From the NCBI RefSeq assembly GCF_001700965.1, contig NZ_CP016756.1, positions 620,001 through 684,000 on the forward strand: a DNA stretch of 64,000 nt, read 5' to 3'. Source of the stretch: Stenotrophomonas nitritireducens. Lineage in GTDB: Bacteria > Pseudomonadota > Gammaproteobacteria > Xanthomonadales > Xanthomonadaceae. The position numbers and the translations under genes were made by a program. This document shows, one piece after another, positions 17,505 through 26,699 of the stretch; within the stretch, counting starts at the first letter, position 1; each line of letters starts with the position of its first letter. The notes beneath the pieces were generated by a model that ran no database searches, had not been told where the DNA came from, and saw nothing but the letters and a program-made list of their open reading frames with translations.

Positions 17505-18953
17505 ATGCCCGGGACGCCAGCTGCCCCTTTGCCGATCACGGCCGGTTTTGCCGTGACTACTGAAATGACCACTCCTGAATTGATTCCCCTGCCCGGCGTC
17601 AAGCCGACGGTTGCCGGCGGCGCGCGCGGCAAGCTCTACATCAAAACCCACGGTTGCCAGATGAACGAGTACGACTCGACCAAGATGGCCGACGTGCTTG
17701 CCGCTGCCGAGGGTCTGGAACTGACCGACAACCCCGAAGAAGCCGACGTGGTGCTGGTCAACACCTGCTCCATCCGTGAAAAGGCGCAGGAGAAGGTGTT
17801 CAGCCAGCTCGGCCGTTGGAAGGCGCTCAAGGCCAACGGACGCGACGTCATCATCGGCGTCGGCGGGTGCGTGGCCTCGCAGGAAGGCGAAGCCATCGTC
17901 AAGCGCGCACCCTACGTGGACCTGGTGTTCGGCCCGCAGACCCTGCACCGCCTACCGGAACTGATCCGCGCCCGCCGCGAGCAGAACAAGCCGCAGGTGG
18001 ACATCAGCTTCCCGGAGATCGAGAAGTTCGACCGCATGCCGGAGCCGCGCGCCGAAGGCCCGTCGGCCTTCGTCTCGATCATGGAAGGCTGCTCCAAGTA
18101 CTGCTCGTTCTGCGTGGTGCCCTATACCCGCGGCACCGAGGTCAGCCGCCCGTTCGAGGATGTGCTGGTCGAATGCGCGCAGCTGGCTTCCCAGGGCGTA
18201 CGTGAGATCAACCTGCTCGGCCAGAACGTCAACGCCTACCGCGGCCCCTACGGCGACGGTGAGATTGCCGATCTCGGCCTGCTGATCCGCACCCTTGCCG
18301 AAATCGACGGCATCGGCCGCATCCGCTTCACCACCTCGCACCCGCTGGAATTCAGCGATTCACTGGTGGACGCCTACCGCGACGTGCCGAAACTGGCCAA
18401 CTACCTGCACCTGCCGGTGCAGGCCGGCAGTGACCGCGTGCTCAGCGCGATGAAGCGCGGTTACACCGCCCTGGAGTTCAAGTCCAAGATCCGCAAGCTG
18501 CGCGCGGTACGCCCGGACATCTCGATCAGCTCGGACTTCATCGTCGGCTTCCCCGGCGAGACCGATGCCGATTTCGAGAAGACCATGAAGCTGATCGAGG
18601 ACGTGGGCTTCGACCAGAGCTTCTCCTTCATCTATTCACGCCGCCCCGGCACCCCCGCCGCCGACCTGGAAGACAGCACCAGCGAGGCCGACAAGCACGC
18701 CCGATTGTCGCGGCTGCAGGCGCATATCAATGAGCACGCCGCCGGCATCTCCAAGGCCATGGTCGGCAGCGTGCAGAGCGTGCTGGTCGAAGGCCCCTCG
18801 CGCAAGGACCCGAACGAGCTGACCGGCAAGACCGAGAACATGCGCTCGGTGAACTTCGCCGCCAGCCCGCGCTTGATCGGCCAGTTCGTCGACGTGCTGA
18901 TCACCGAGGCCTTCAGCAACTCGCTGCGTGGCAGGGTGGTCACACAGGACTGA
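17505..18953 (+). CDS. miaB: tRNA-2-methylthio-N6-dimethylallyladenosine synthase
   Basis: This radical-SAM methylthiotransferase modifies A37 of tRNAs that read codons starting with U. Three cysteines of the N-terminal UPF0004 domain bind one 4Fe-4S cluster ([28 protein letters not shown]) and CSKYCSFC holds the SAM cluster; a TRAM RNA-binding domain ends the protein. The frame is open from 17400. The ATG at 17505 gives 482 residues and has a weak GGAA before it; the ATG at 17565 gives 462. The longer one is preferred because related xanthomonad proteins have a similar N-terminal extension, but this is unsure. Confidence 0.92.
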   Translation: MPGTPAAPLPITAGFAVTTEMTTPELIPLPGVKPTVAGGARGKLYIKTHGCQMNEYDSTKMADVLAAAEGLELTDNPEEADVVLVNTCSIREKAQEKVFSQLGRWKALKANGRDVIIGVGGCVASQEGEAIVKRAPYVDLVFGPQTLHRLPELIRARREQNKPQVDISFPEIEKFDRMPEPRAEGPSAFVSIMEGCSKYCSFCVVPYTRGTEVSRPFEDVLVECAQLASQGVREINLLGQNVNAYRGPYGDGEIADLGLLIRTLAEIDGIGRIRFTTSHPLEFSDSLVDAYRDVPKLANYLHLPVQAGSDRVLSAMKRGYTALEFKSKIRKLRAVRPDISISSDFIVGFPGETDADFEKTMKLIEDVGFDQSFSFIYSRRPGTPAADLEDSTSEADKHARLSRLQAHINEHAAGISKAMVGSVQSVLVEGPSRKDPNELTGKTENMRSVNFAASPRLIGQFVDVLITEAFSNSLRGRVVTQD

Positions 18954-19596
18954 CGGGTCGCCGCAGCCTGCCATGGCGCTGGCTGCGGTTGCCAGGCCGG
19001 GGGCCTGAGCGGGGGCCTGGTCCGGAGCAGGAGCGCCCCCCCCCTGCCTCCGCTCCGCGCCCGGCCCTCGCGCTGGCGCAAGGGCGTTCGATGGGAGCGA
19101 CCCGTGGTTGGCAAGCTGCCCCTCTCCCGCGTGTGGGGTAAGGGAAAGCCTCCGCTTTCCGTTGTTTCTATAGCCGATGGCTGGCCGCTGGATTGTTTTC
19201 CTGGATCTCGTCTTCCTTGCTTGATGCATGAGGCTTTTGCGTCGAGAGGCTTTCTCCCGCCCCCCAGAGCCTGCGGTCATTTATTCGCCACACCGACTCG
19301 AGGCCCGCCAATGCTGGGCTGCGCGCGGTTATCCACATGTTCATCCCGGATCGATCCACACAAATTGTGGACAACTCGTTAGCCGGCAACCGCCCAATGT
19401 GGCAGTTTTTTAACCACCCCGCCAAGAAGCTTATGCCGCAAGGGCTGGGCAGGGATATCCACAGCTTGGCCCACGCCACTTCCACATCGGCTGTGGAGAA
19501 CCGTGACAGCTCCCAGTGGCTGGTGGTCCGCCTGCCACGGGGGTACCCTTCTCCGGTCCCAGGCACGGCTTCGCCGGCCAGTAACCGTTAGTAAAA
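18954..19596. other. 640-bp gap between miaB and phoH
   Basis: No credible gene is seen. The first half is G+C rich and resembles degraded repeat. The second half (about 19320-19500) is less G+C rich and holds the cluster of DnaA-box-like sites annotated separately. The phoH start at 19597 lies just after this region, so the cluster also lies in its leader or promoter region. Confidence 0.7.
19329..19500. promoter_or_regulatory. Cluster of four DnaA-box-like sites
   Basis: TTATCCACA (19329-19337, perfect consensus), TTGTCCACA (minus strand, 19374-19366), ATATCCACA (19455-19463) and TTCTCCACA (minus strand, 19500-19492) lie within 172 bases. Apart from the first, each has one mismatch to TTATCCACA. 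A weaker site, CGATCCACA, at 19352-19360 forms an inverted pair with the second box. Function as a DnaA-binding locus is inferred. Confidence 0.55.
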
Positions 19597-20583
19597 ATGA
19601 CCACCACGACGCATCGCGATTTCACTCTCGACCCGGCTGACAACGAGCGGCTGGCCAACCTGGCCGGGCCGTTCGACGAGCACCTGCGCCAGGTAGAACT
19701 CAAACTGGGCGTGGAGATTGCCAACCGCGGCCATGTTTTCCGCGTCAGCGGCCCGGGCAAAACCGCGCTGGAAGCGGAAAAACTGCTCAAGGCGCTGTAT
19801 GCGGAAGCAGGCGAAGCCGTCTTCGACAGCCATGCCATCCACCTGCGCCTGAACCGCGCCAACGTGGACCATGTAACCGAACAGGCCTACGAAGCGCAGG
19901 AAGTGGCGATCAAGGTCAAGCGCGGCACCGTGCGTGGCCGCGGCCTCAACCAAGCCAGCTACCTGCACCAGATCGCCACCCACGACATCAGCTTCGGCAT
20001 CGGTCCGGCCGGCACCGGCAAGACCTTCCTGGCCGTGGCGATGGCGGTGGATGCCCTGAACGAATCACGCGTGCAGCGGCTGATCCTGGTGCGCCCGGCG
20101 GTGGAAGCCGGCGAGAAGCTGGGCTTCCTGCCCGGCGACCTCACCCAGAAGGTCGACCCCTACCTGCGCCCGCTGTACGACGCCCTGTACGAAATGCTGG
20201 GCGTGGAAAAGGTAGCCAAGCTGCTGGAAAAGAACGTCATCGAGATCGCCCCGCTGGCGTATATGCGCGGGCGCACCCTCAACGACGCCTTCGTGATCCT
20301 GGACGAGGCACAGAACACCACCATCGAGCAGATGAAAATGTTCCTGACCCGGCTTGGCTTCGGCTCCACCGCCGTGGTCACCGGCGACCTGACCCAGACC
20401 GACCTGCCCAAGCACGTCAAATCCGGGCTGCGCGACGCCATCGAAGTACTGCGCGGCGTGGACGGGGTCAGCTTCACCTTCTTCGAATCCCGCGATGTGG
20501 TGCGCCACCCGCTGGTGGCCCGCATCGTCAGCGCCTACGACCGCCGCGACCTGCAGCAGGTCAAACCCGGAGCAAGCGAATGA
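19597..20583 (+). CDS. phoH: PhoH-like ATPase (YbeZ)
   Basis: The 328-residue protein has an N-terminal KH-like region and a PhoH P-loop domain: Walker [12 protein letters not shown] and Walker [13 protein letters not shown], followed by the GDLTQTDLP sensor segment. YbeZ works with the endoribonuclease YbeY and is thought to act in RNA or ribosome quality control. Its stop codon overlaps the ybeY start (ATGA), as is usual for this pair. Confidence 0.94.
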   Translation: MTTTTHRDFTLDPADNERLANLAGPFDEHLRQVELKLGVEIANRGHVFRVSGPGKTALEAEKLLKALYAEAGEAVFDSHAIHLRLNRANVDHVTEQAYEAQEVAIKVKRGTVRGRGLNQASYLHQIATHDISFGIGPAGTGKTFLAVAMAVDALNESRVQRLILVRPAVEAGEKLGFLPGDLTQKVDPYLRPLYDALYEMLGVEKVAKLLEKNVIEIAPLAYMRGRTLNDAFVILDEAQNTTIEQMKMFLTRLGFGSTAVVTGDLTQTDLPKHVKSGLRDAIEVLRGVDGVSFTFFESRDVVRHPLVARIVSAYDRRDLQQVKPGASE

Positions 20584-21065
20584 CCAAGGGCCCTGTACGT
20601 CTGGACGTTGCCGTCAGCTACGCCCTGCCCCGCGCCGGCCTGCCGGCAGCGGTCAGCTTCCGCCGTTGGGTAGCTGCCGCCCTCAACGGCCGCATCCGCG
20701 AGGCCGACCTGGCCATCCGCGTGGTAGACGCCAAGGAAGGCCAATCGCTGAACCGCCATTACCGCGGCAAGGATTACGCCACCAATGTGCTCAGCTTTCC
20801 GGCCGACATCCCGGAAGGCCTGCCCAAGGGCGTGAAGTTTCCGCTGCTGGGCGACCTGGTGATCTGCGCGCCTGTGGTGGCCCGCGAGGCCGAGGAACAG
20901 GACAAGGCGCTGAACGCGCATTACGCCCACCTCACCGTGCACGGGGTGCTGCACCTGCTCGGCTGGGACCATGAAGATGACAAGGAAGCCGAGGCCATGG
21001 AGCAGCTGGAACGCGAGATCCTGGCCGACCTCGGCATTGCCGACCCCTACGCCAACGAGCAGTAG
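20580..21065 (+). CDS. ybeY: Endoribonuclease YbeY
   Basis: The 161-residue protein carries the zinc-binding motif [11 protein letters not shown] (residues about 120-130), diagnostic of YbeY, preceded by YATNVLSFP. It is a metal-dependent RNase needed for 16S rRNA maturation and 70S ribosome quality control. It is translationally coupled to phoH. Its TAG stop codon (21063-21065) lies inside the GTAG that opens a SMAG hairpin, so the C-terminus ends where the repeat begins. Confidence 0.95.
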   Translation: MTKGPVRLDVAVSYALPRAGLPAAVSFRRWVAAALNGRIREADLAIRVVDAKEGQSLNRHYRGKDYATNVLSFPADIPEGLPKGVKFPLLGDLVICAPVVAREAEEQDKALNAHYAHLTVHGVLHLLGWDHEDDKEAEAMEQLEREILADLGIADPYANEQ

Positions 21066-21265
21066 TGCCGAGCCATGCTCGGCATGGGCTTTCCCGGCAA
21101 TCCCAGGTAGTGCCGAGCCATGCTCGGCAGAGGCCTTATCGATAGCCCAATGGCCCGCGAGGCTGTAGGAGCGGCGTCAGCCGCGAAGCAGATACACCTC
21201 TTGATCGCGGTCATGCCGGCCACTCGCGGAATGCCAGCTTCGCGGCTCCTGCCGCTCCCACAACC
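21062..21265. repeat. Two SMAG hairpins and an inverted REP pair
   Basis: SMAG-type hairpins start at 21062 and 21107 on the plus strand. They are followed by a GGAGCGGC..GCCGCGAAGC REP near 21166 and its inverted partner ending near 21263. The order and spacing are like one unit of the 11756 block. The block fills the gap between ybeY and the next gene. Confidence 0.88.
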
Positions 21266-21313
21266 CGGCGCCAAGCCGCGATGCCGCTATCATCGGCACC
21301 AGGACTTCACCGA

Positions 21314-21934
21314 ATGAACGCCGTGCGCCTGACCCGCCTGCTCCCGCTAGTATTTGCCGCCGCCGGTTCGGCCCACGCCCAGCCAGTCATTGACCTGCCC
21401 GCGCTGATCGAATGCCGGCAGAGCGTCAGTGAATTCGCGGCGCTGGCGCCCATCGCCAACGACCCGCTGAAAGCCGTGGCACTGGGCTGGCGGCCACTGC
21501 CGCAGGGCAACCTGTTCATGGCCGAATACATGCTCAACACCCCGATCAGCGTGTTCGGCCACAGTTCCGACCATATCGCCATGGCCGGCGGCACCATCAT
21601 CGCCATCCTCGACATGCCGGACCCACGGCCGCTGGCCAAACAGCTGGAGCTGGAAACCGGCTACGACGCCCCGGACAAGTTCATGGCCGGCCGCGAGCTG
21701 GTCAGCCGCGATGTCAATGACGCCAAGACCGGCGAAGCCCTGATCGAATCGGTGATCCTGGGCGTCTCCACGGTCAAATCCCACCCCGGCAAGACGCTGG
21801 CCGGCTGCACCTACAGCCTGGACCTGCCGGCCGAGGAAGACCTCCCGGCCGCTCCCGGCGAGCCTGCCGACAACCCGGCAGATGTCCCGCCGATAGCGCC
21901 CAGCGTGCAGACCCCCAACCGGCCGGCTGCTTGA
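21314..21934 (+). CDS. Secreted protein of unknown function
   Basis: The 206-residue protein has a clear signal peptide (MNAVRLTRLLPLVFAAAGSAHA, cleavage after residue 22) and an acidic, proline-rich C-terminal tail. The middle has two cysteines (IECRQ, AGCTY) that could form a disulfide in the periplasm. I do not recognise a family. The ATG at 21314 is chosen because the signal peptide begins there, although the frame is open from 21281. It lies between ybeY and corC in the same direction. Confidence 0.7.
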   Translation: MNAVRLTRLLPLVFAAAGSAHAQPVIDLPALIECRQSVSEFAALAPIANDPLKAVALGWRPLPQGNLFMAEYMLNTPISVFGHSSDHIAMAGGTIIAILDMPDPRPLAKQLELETGYDAPDKFMAGRELVSRDVNDAKTGEALIESVILGVSTVKSHPGKTLAGCTYSLDLPAEEDLPAAPGEPADNPADVPPIAPSVQTPNRPAA

Positions 21935-22005
21935 ACAGGCAGCGGCAAACATCCTGCTAGACTTGTCGGCACCGCCCGGCGTGCCGGGTGCAGTCAAACC
22001 AAGAG

Positions 22006-22884
22006 ATGTCTGAAGACGACAGTAGTACCTCGCCCGAAAACGGCGAGAAGAAACGCAGCTGGCTGGAGCGCCTGGGTTCGGCGTTCTCCAGCGAACCCCA
22101 TACCCGCGACGAACTGGTCGCCATCCTGCAGACCGCACAGCAGGACGGCCTGATCGCCGCCGATACCTTGCGAATGATGGAAGGCGCCATTTCGGTGGCC
22201 GAGCTGACCGTCGGCGACGTGATGATCCCGCGCTCGCACATGGTGTCCCTGCCGGTGGATTGCCCCTTCATCGAGTTGATGAAGCAGGTGGTCGAGTCCG
22301 GCCACTCACGCTTCCCGGTGCACGGCGAGAACAAGGACGACATCCTTGGCATCCTGCTGGCCAAGGATCTGCTGCGCGGTGTGGTCGCCGACAATACCCA
22401 CGCCAGCGTGCGCGAGCTGCTGCGTCCGGCCGTGCTCATTCCCGAATCGAAGAAGCTCAATGTGCTGCTCAAGGAGTTCCGGCTCTCGCGCAACCACATG
22501 GCCATCGTGGTTGATGAGTACGGCGGGGTCGCCGGCCTGGTCACCATCGAGGACGTGCTGGAGCAGATCGTCGGCCAGATCGACGACGAGCACGACGAGA
22601 CCGAAGACCACACCTCGCAGATCGCCATCCTCGCCGATGGCCGCTACGTGGTGGATGCCTTGACCACCATCGGCGACTTCAACGAGCGCTTCGGTGCTGG
22701 TTTCTCCGATGACGACTACGACACCATCGGCGGCCTGGTCACCGAGGCGGTGGGCCACCTGCCGGAAATCGGCGATGAGCTGACCCTGGAGCGTTTCGTG
22801 TTCCGCGTGGCCAAGGCCGATGCACGCCGCGTGCAGGCCTTCCACGTCACCATCCTGCCGCCTGAAGACCAGGACGCCGATTGA
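22006..22884 (+). CDS. corC: CorC/YbeX family CBS-domain protein
   Basis: The 292-residue protein has an acidic N-terminus, two CBS domains (VGDVMIPRSHM and the segment ending VDEYGGVAGLVTIEDVLEQIVG) and a C-terminal CorC_HlyC transporter-associated domain (YDTIGGLVTEAVGHLPEIGDE). Homologues act in magnesium/cobalt efflux and sit beside ybeZ-ybeY, as here. The ATG at 22006 is chosen (AAGAG just upstream); a GTG at 21988 is in frame. It overlaps the DUF4105 gene by four bases. Confidence 0.93.
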   Translation: MSEDDSSTSPENGEKKRSWLERLGSAFSSEPHTRDELVAILQTAQQDGLIAADTLRMMEGAISVAELTVGDVMIPRSHMVSLPVDCPFIELMKQVVESGHSRFPVHGENKDDILGILLAKDLLRGVVADNTHASVRELLRPAVLIPESKKLNVLLKEFRLSRNHMAIVVDEYGGVAGLVTIEDVLEQIVGQIDDEHDETEDHTSQIAILADGRYVVDALTTIGDFNERFGAGFSDDDYDTIGGLVTEAVGHLPEIGDELTLERFVFRVAKADARRVQAFHVTILPPEDQDAD

Positions 22885-24113
22885 TTACCCTGCGCCTGCC
22901 GCGGCTGCTGTCCGCGTTTGCGATGCTGTTCCTGCTGCTGGCCGCGATGGCCAGCAGCGCACAGCCTGTCGCCCCCCCGCCCAGCGCTTCCAGCGCGGCA
23001 CCGCGCATCGGCGTGGTGACCATGCTGCCGGGCGAAGTGTTCTTCGAGCGCTTCGGCCATGACGCCCTAGTGGTGATGGACCCGGCCAGCGGCCAGGCAA
23101 CGTCATACAACTTCGGTTTCTTCGACCCGTCCGAGCCGGACTTCATCAGCAACTTCGTGCGCGGCAGGATGATGTATTACCTGGTCGCACTGCCGCTGGA
23201 AGAAGACCTGGCCCAGTACGAGCATGTCGGGCGCGGCGCCAGCATCCAGTGGCTCGACCTGCCGCCGGCGCAGGCACATGCCCTGGCCGATGCGCTGGCC
23301 GAACGGGCCAAGCCCGAAAACGCGCGCTACCGCTACGACTACTTCACCGCCAACTGCGCCACCATGGTGCGCGACAGCCTGGACCAGGCGATGGGCGGCG
23401 CCCTGCAATCGCAGCTGGCCGGCCGCTCACGCGGCAACAGCTACCGCAGTGAATCGGTGCGACTGGCCTCGCCTTCGCCGTGGATGTGGCTGGGCTTCGA
23501 CCTGGGCCTGGGACCCAACGCCGACCAGCCGCTGTCACGCTGGCAGGAAGCCTTCGTGCCGATGCGCCTGGCGGACAGCCTGCGCGAAGTGCGCAACAGC
23601 GAAGGCCGGCCGCTGGTTCAGGCCGAACAACAGCTGCTGCCGCAACGCCTGGCGCCCGAGCCGAAGGAAAAACAGCGTTCCTGGTGGCCGTGGCTGCTGG
23701 TCGGGCTGGCGGTGGCGGCGGCGCTGCATGCCGCGCGCCGCAAGCCGCGCCTGATTGCCGCGTTCGCACTGCCGTTCTGGCTGTTCTGCGGTATTGCCGG
23801 CGCCCTGCTGACCTTCCTGTGGGGCTTCAGCGAGCACCAGGCCGCCTGGGCCAACCGCAACCTGCTGCTGCTCAACCCGCTGGCCCTGTTGCTGGTCGCG
23901 GGCGCATGGAGCCTGCTGCGCGGACGTCAGCCGCGTGCCTGGTTCCGGGTAGTGCTGTGGCTGATGACCGGCATCGCCCTGCTGGCCCTGCCCCTGCATT
24001 GGCTGTCACTGCAGGCACAGTTCAACGTGCAATGGATCGTGTTGCTGCTGCCCATCCATCTGGTCCTTGCGCTGATGTTTGGGCGCCGCAGCTTGGCGTC
24101 ACCGGCCAGCTGA
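22881..24113 (+). CDS. DUF4105 membrane protein
   Basis: The 410-residue protein starts at a TTG that overlaps the corC stop codon. A signal/anchor segment (residues 7-27) is followed by a periplasmic DUF4105 domain (GEVFFERFGHDALVV, YNFGFFD, NCATMVRDSLD with a Cys and Asn) and then four C-terminal membrane helices (about residues 270-400). DUF4105 has the look of a papain-like/NlpC-type fold with a His and Cys, but its function is unknown. An ATG at 22923 is an alternative start that would shorten the signal. Confidence 0.82.
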   Translation: MITLRLPRLLSAFAMLFLLLAAMASSAQPVAPPPSASSAAPRIGVVTMLPGEVFFERFGHDALVVMDPASGQATSYNFGFFDPSEPDFISNFVRGRMMYYLVALPLEEDLAQYEHVGRGASIQWLDLPPAQAHALADALAERAKPENARYRYDYFTANCATMVRDSLDQAMGGALQSQLAGRSRGNSYRSESVRLASPSPWMWLGFDLGLGPNADQPLSRWQEAFVPMRLADSLREVRNSEGRPLVQAEQQLLPQRLAPEPKEKQRSWWPWLLVGLAVAAALHAARRKPRLIAAFALPFWLFCGIAGALLTFLWGFSEHQAAWANRNLLLLNPLALLLVAGAWSLLRGRQPRAWFRVVLWLMTGIALLALPLHWLSLQAQFNVQWIVLLLPIHLVLALMFGRRSLASPAS

Positions 24114-24127
24114 GGCACGATGCCGGG

Positions 24128-25141
24128 ATGACAACCGGCATCACTCCCCAAACCGTACAGGCCAACCCGGCCTGCGTGATCAACTGCACTTGGTATGGCG
24201 CCGACGGCACACAGCGTGCGCTGGACCTGGACAGCATCAGCGACGTGCTGGCCGACGATGCCAAGGGTTTTGTCTGGGTCGGCCTGTACGAGCCCAATGA
24301 CAGCGTGCTGGACAAGGTGCAGGAAGAGTTCAACCTGCACCCGCTGGCCATTGAAGACACGCGCAAGGCGCACCAGCGGCCCAAGATCGAAACCTACGGC
24401 AATTCGTTGTTCGTGGTGGTGCATACCGCGCAGGTGGTGGATGAGCGCATCCGCTACGGCGAAACCCATGCCTTTCTCGGCCCGCGCTTCCTGGTGACAG
24501 TGCGCCACGGCGCGTCGCTGTCGTATGCGCCGGTGCGCGCACGGCTGGAACGAGAGCCCGAGCTGTTGGCGATGGGGCCCTCGTTCTGCCTGTATTCGGT
24601 GCTGGACGCGGTGGTCGACCACTACCTGCCGATCACCGACAGCTTCCGCGACACCCTGGACCTGCTTGAGAAGGACATCTTCGCCGACAGCTACAAGCGG
24701 CGCACGGTGATCCGCCTGTACGAACTCAAGCGCGAGCTCAACAAGATGCGCCTGGCGGTAGCCCCGCTGCAGGACGCCCTGGCACAGTTGCAACGCAACC
24801 AGGCACAGCTGATCAACGAAGAAGTGCGGCTCTACCTGCGCGACGTGCAGGACCATGCCGCACGCGTCAATGAGGCCATCGACACCCTGCGCGAAATGCT
24901 GGGCACCGCCTTGAGCGTGAACCTGTCACTGGTGACGCTGGGACAGGGCGAAACCGTCAAGCAGCTCGGCGCCTGGGCTGCCCTGCTCGCCGCCCCCACG
25001 TTGGTCACCAGCTGGTACGGCATGAACTTCGCGCATATGCCGGAGCTGGGCGGGCGCTTTGCCTATCCATTGCTGATGGTCGGCGTTGGCGTGATCTGCG
25101 TGGTGCTGTACCGCCTGTTCAAACGTTCCGGCTGGCTTTGA
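24128..25141 (+). CDS. corA: Magnesium/cobalt transporter CorA
   Basis: From the ATG at 24128 the protein is 337 residues: a large cytoplasmic N-terminal domain, a long coiled stalk (about residues 190-270) and two C-terminal membrane helices, the first ending in the YGMNF selectivity motif. It forms a pentameric channel for Mg2+ in the inner membrane. It starts 14 bases after the DUF4105 gene, so corC-DUF4105-corA look like one operon linked to divalent cation balance. The frame is open far upstream, but that stretch overlaps the DUF4105 gene and is not coding. Confidence 0.93.
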   Translation: MTTGITPQTVQANPACVINCTWYGADGTQRALDLDSISDVLADDAKGFVWVGLYEPNDSVLDKVQEEFNLHPLAIEDTRKAHQRPKIETYGNSLFVVVHTAQVVDERIRYGETHAFLGPRFLVTVRHGASLSYAPVRARLEREPELLAMGPSFCLYSVLDAVVDHYLPITDSFRDTLDLLEKDIFADSYKRRTVIRLYELKRELNKMRLAVAPLQDALAQLQRNQAQLINEEVRLYLRDVQDHAARVNEAIDTLREMLGTALSVNLSLVTLGQGETVKQLGAWAALLAAPTLVTSWYGMNFAHMPELGGRFAYPLLMVGVGVICVVLYRLFKRSGWL

Positions 25142-25171
25142 GCCAGCGCACAGCCTTCAATGAGGGAAACC

Positions 25172-26464
25172 ATGCAAGACAAGCAGCCCACACCCGCACG
25201 CCGCCGCTTCCTGCGCAACACGCTGATTGCGGGTGCCGCAGCGCTGCCCATGTCGCAGCTGGCGTCGGCCCAAGGTAGCGGCAACAGCGACGCCACGGTG
25301 CCGGCGTCGATGCGCGGGCTGAAACCGGTCGCCGCGCAGGTAGTGCCGATCGGCAATGACGAGCGCATTGCGCGGGTAGCCAAGGCCCAGCGGTTGATGG
25401 CCGAGCATGGCATCGACGCGGTGTTCATTGGCGCCGGCAGCTCGTTGACCTATTTCACCGGGATGCGCTGGTGGGACAGCGAACGCCTGACCGGCGTGAT
25501 CCTGCCGCGCAAGGGTGAGCCGGTCTATGTCACCCCGGAATTCGAGCGGGTGCGCACGCTGGAGCAGATCAAGCTCGGCAACGACGTGCGCGGCTGGCAG
25601 GAAGATGAAGATCCCTACGCGCTGGTAGCCAAGGTGCTGCGCGACATGGGCCACGCCACCGGCACGCTGGGCATGGAAGAAGCCGTGCCCTATTTCCGCG
25701 CCAAGGGCATTGCCGATGCGCTGCCACAGGCCAAGGTGGTACCGGCCTGGCCGGTGGTGTCCGGCTGCCGCCGGGTAAAGAGCGCGGCCGAACTGGCACT
25801 GATGAAGCTGGCCAACGAAACCACGCTGGCCGTCTATGAAGCGGTGTGGAAGGCCTTGCAGCCGGGCATGACCGAACAGGACATCAGCGCGCTGCTGGCC
25901 ATGGCCTATGCGCGCACCGGCCTGAGCGGCGATGCCAGCGTCAACATCGGCAAGTACACCGCCTCGCCGCATGGCTCGGACAAACCGCAACACCTGGTCG
26001 AAGGCACGCCGATCATCTTCGATGGCGGCTGCCGTGCCGGTGGTTACACCAGCGACATCACACGCACCGTAGTACTGGGCCAACCGAACGATGAGATCCG
26101 CAAGGTGTTCGACATCGTGTTGAAGGCGCAGACAGCGGCATTGCATGCCGCGCGTCCGGGCGTGGCGATGGGTGATGTGGACGCCGCGGCGCGCAAGGTG
26201 ATCAGCGACGCCGGCTATGGTCCGGACTATCGCTATTTCAGTCACCGCCTGGGTCACGGCATCGGCATCGACATGCACGAATGGGATTACCTGGTGCGTG
26301 GCAACAAGCATTTGCTGGAGCCGGGAATGACCTTCAGCGACGAACCGGGTATCTACATCCCGGACCGTTTCGGCGTGCGCCTGGAGGACATCCTCTACGT
26401 CACCGAAGACGGCGCGGCACTGATGACGCCGCAGAGCAAGTCCATCGACCAGCCGTTTGGTTGA
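25172..26464 (+). CDS. Tat-exported M24 (Xaa-Pro) peptidase
   Basis: The 430-residue protein has a twin-arginine signal (ARRRFLRNTLIAGAAALP) and an M24 pita-bread domain with the five metal ligands visible: Asp in FDGGCRAGG, Asp in TSDITRTV, His in LGHGIGIDMHE, Glu in SDEPGI and Glu in RLEDI. It likely removes N-terminal residues before proline from peptides in the periplasm. The second ATG (25172) is preferred to the one at 25160 because GAGGGAAACC lies directly before it. It is 30 bases after corA. Confidence 0.87.
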   Translation: MQDKQPTPARRRFLRNTLIAGAAALPMSQLASAQGSGNSDATVPASMRGLKPVAAQVVPIGNDERIARVAKAQRLMAEHGIDAVFIGAGSSLTYFTGMRWWDSERLTGVILPRKGEPVYVTPEFERVRTLEQIKLGNDVRGWQEDEDPYALVAKVLRDMGHATGTLGMEEAVPYFRAKGIADALPQAKVVPAWPVVSGCRRVKSAAELALMKLANETTLAVYEAVWKALQPGMTEQDISALLAMAYARTGLSGDASVNIGKYTASPHGSDKPQHLVEGTPIIFDGGCRAGGYTSDITRTVVLGQPNDEIRKVFDIVLKAQTAALHAARPGVAMGDVDAAARKVISDAGYGPDYRYFSHRLGHGIGIDMHEWDYLVRGNKHLLEPGMTFSDEPGIYIPDRFGVRLEDILYVTEDGAALMTPQSKSIDQPFG

Positions 26465-26484
26465 TGAGAGCGGCAATCGCGCTG

Positions 26485-26699
26485 TTGTAGGAGAGGCGTA
26501 AGCCGCGAAGCCCCTGCCAAAACAGAGGCGGCAGAGCCAACCCCTCCCCAACCCTCCCCTTCGCTACGCGAAAGGGAGGGAGCTGCAATGTAGTGCCGAG
26601 CCATGCTCGGCAGGGGCTTTCCCAACTGCAGTTGCAGGCTTTCGCAGGCACACACGGACCACCAGCTTCGCGGCTTACGCCGCTCCTACAACCTCAGCG
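26485..26699. repeat. Repeat block: REP pair, CCCTCC hairpin and SMAG
   Basis: A REP copy (near 26487-26510) and its inverted partner (near 26670-26695) frame a CCCTCCCC..GGGAGGG hairpin (26552-26580) and a SMAG hairpin (26590-26612). The block fills the convergent gap between the M24 peptidase and sad and could act as a two-way transcript end. Confidence 0.88.

Noticed and set aside
19329..19500. Chromosomal replication origin oriC
   Set aside because: DnaA-like boxes are present, but dnaA, dnaN, recF and gyrB are not nearby and there is no clear AT-rich unwinding region; a DnaA-binding locus is the milder reading.
23480..24127. N-terminal extension of corA
   Set aside because: It overlaps the DUF4105 gene in another frame; the CorA family N-terminus begins at the ATG at 24128.
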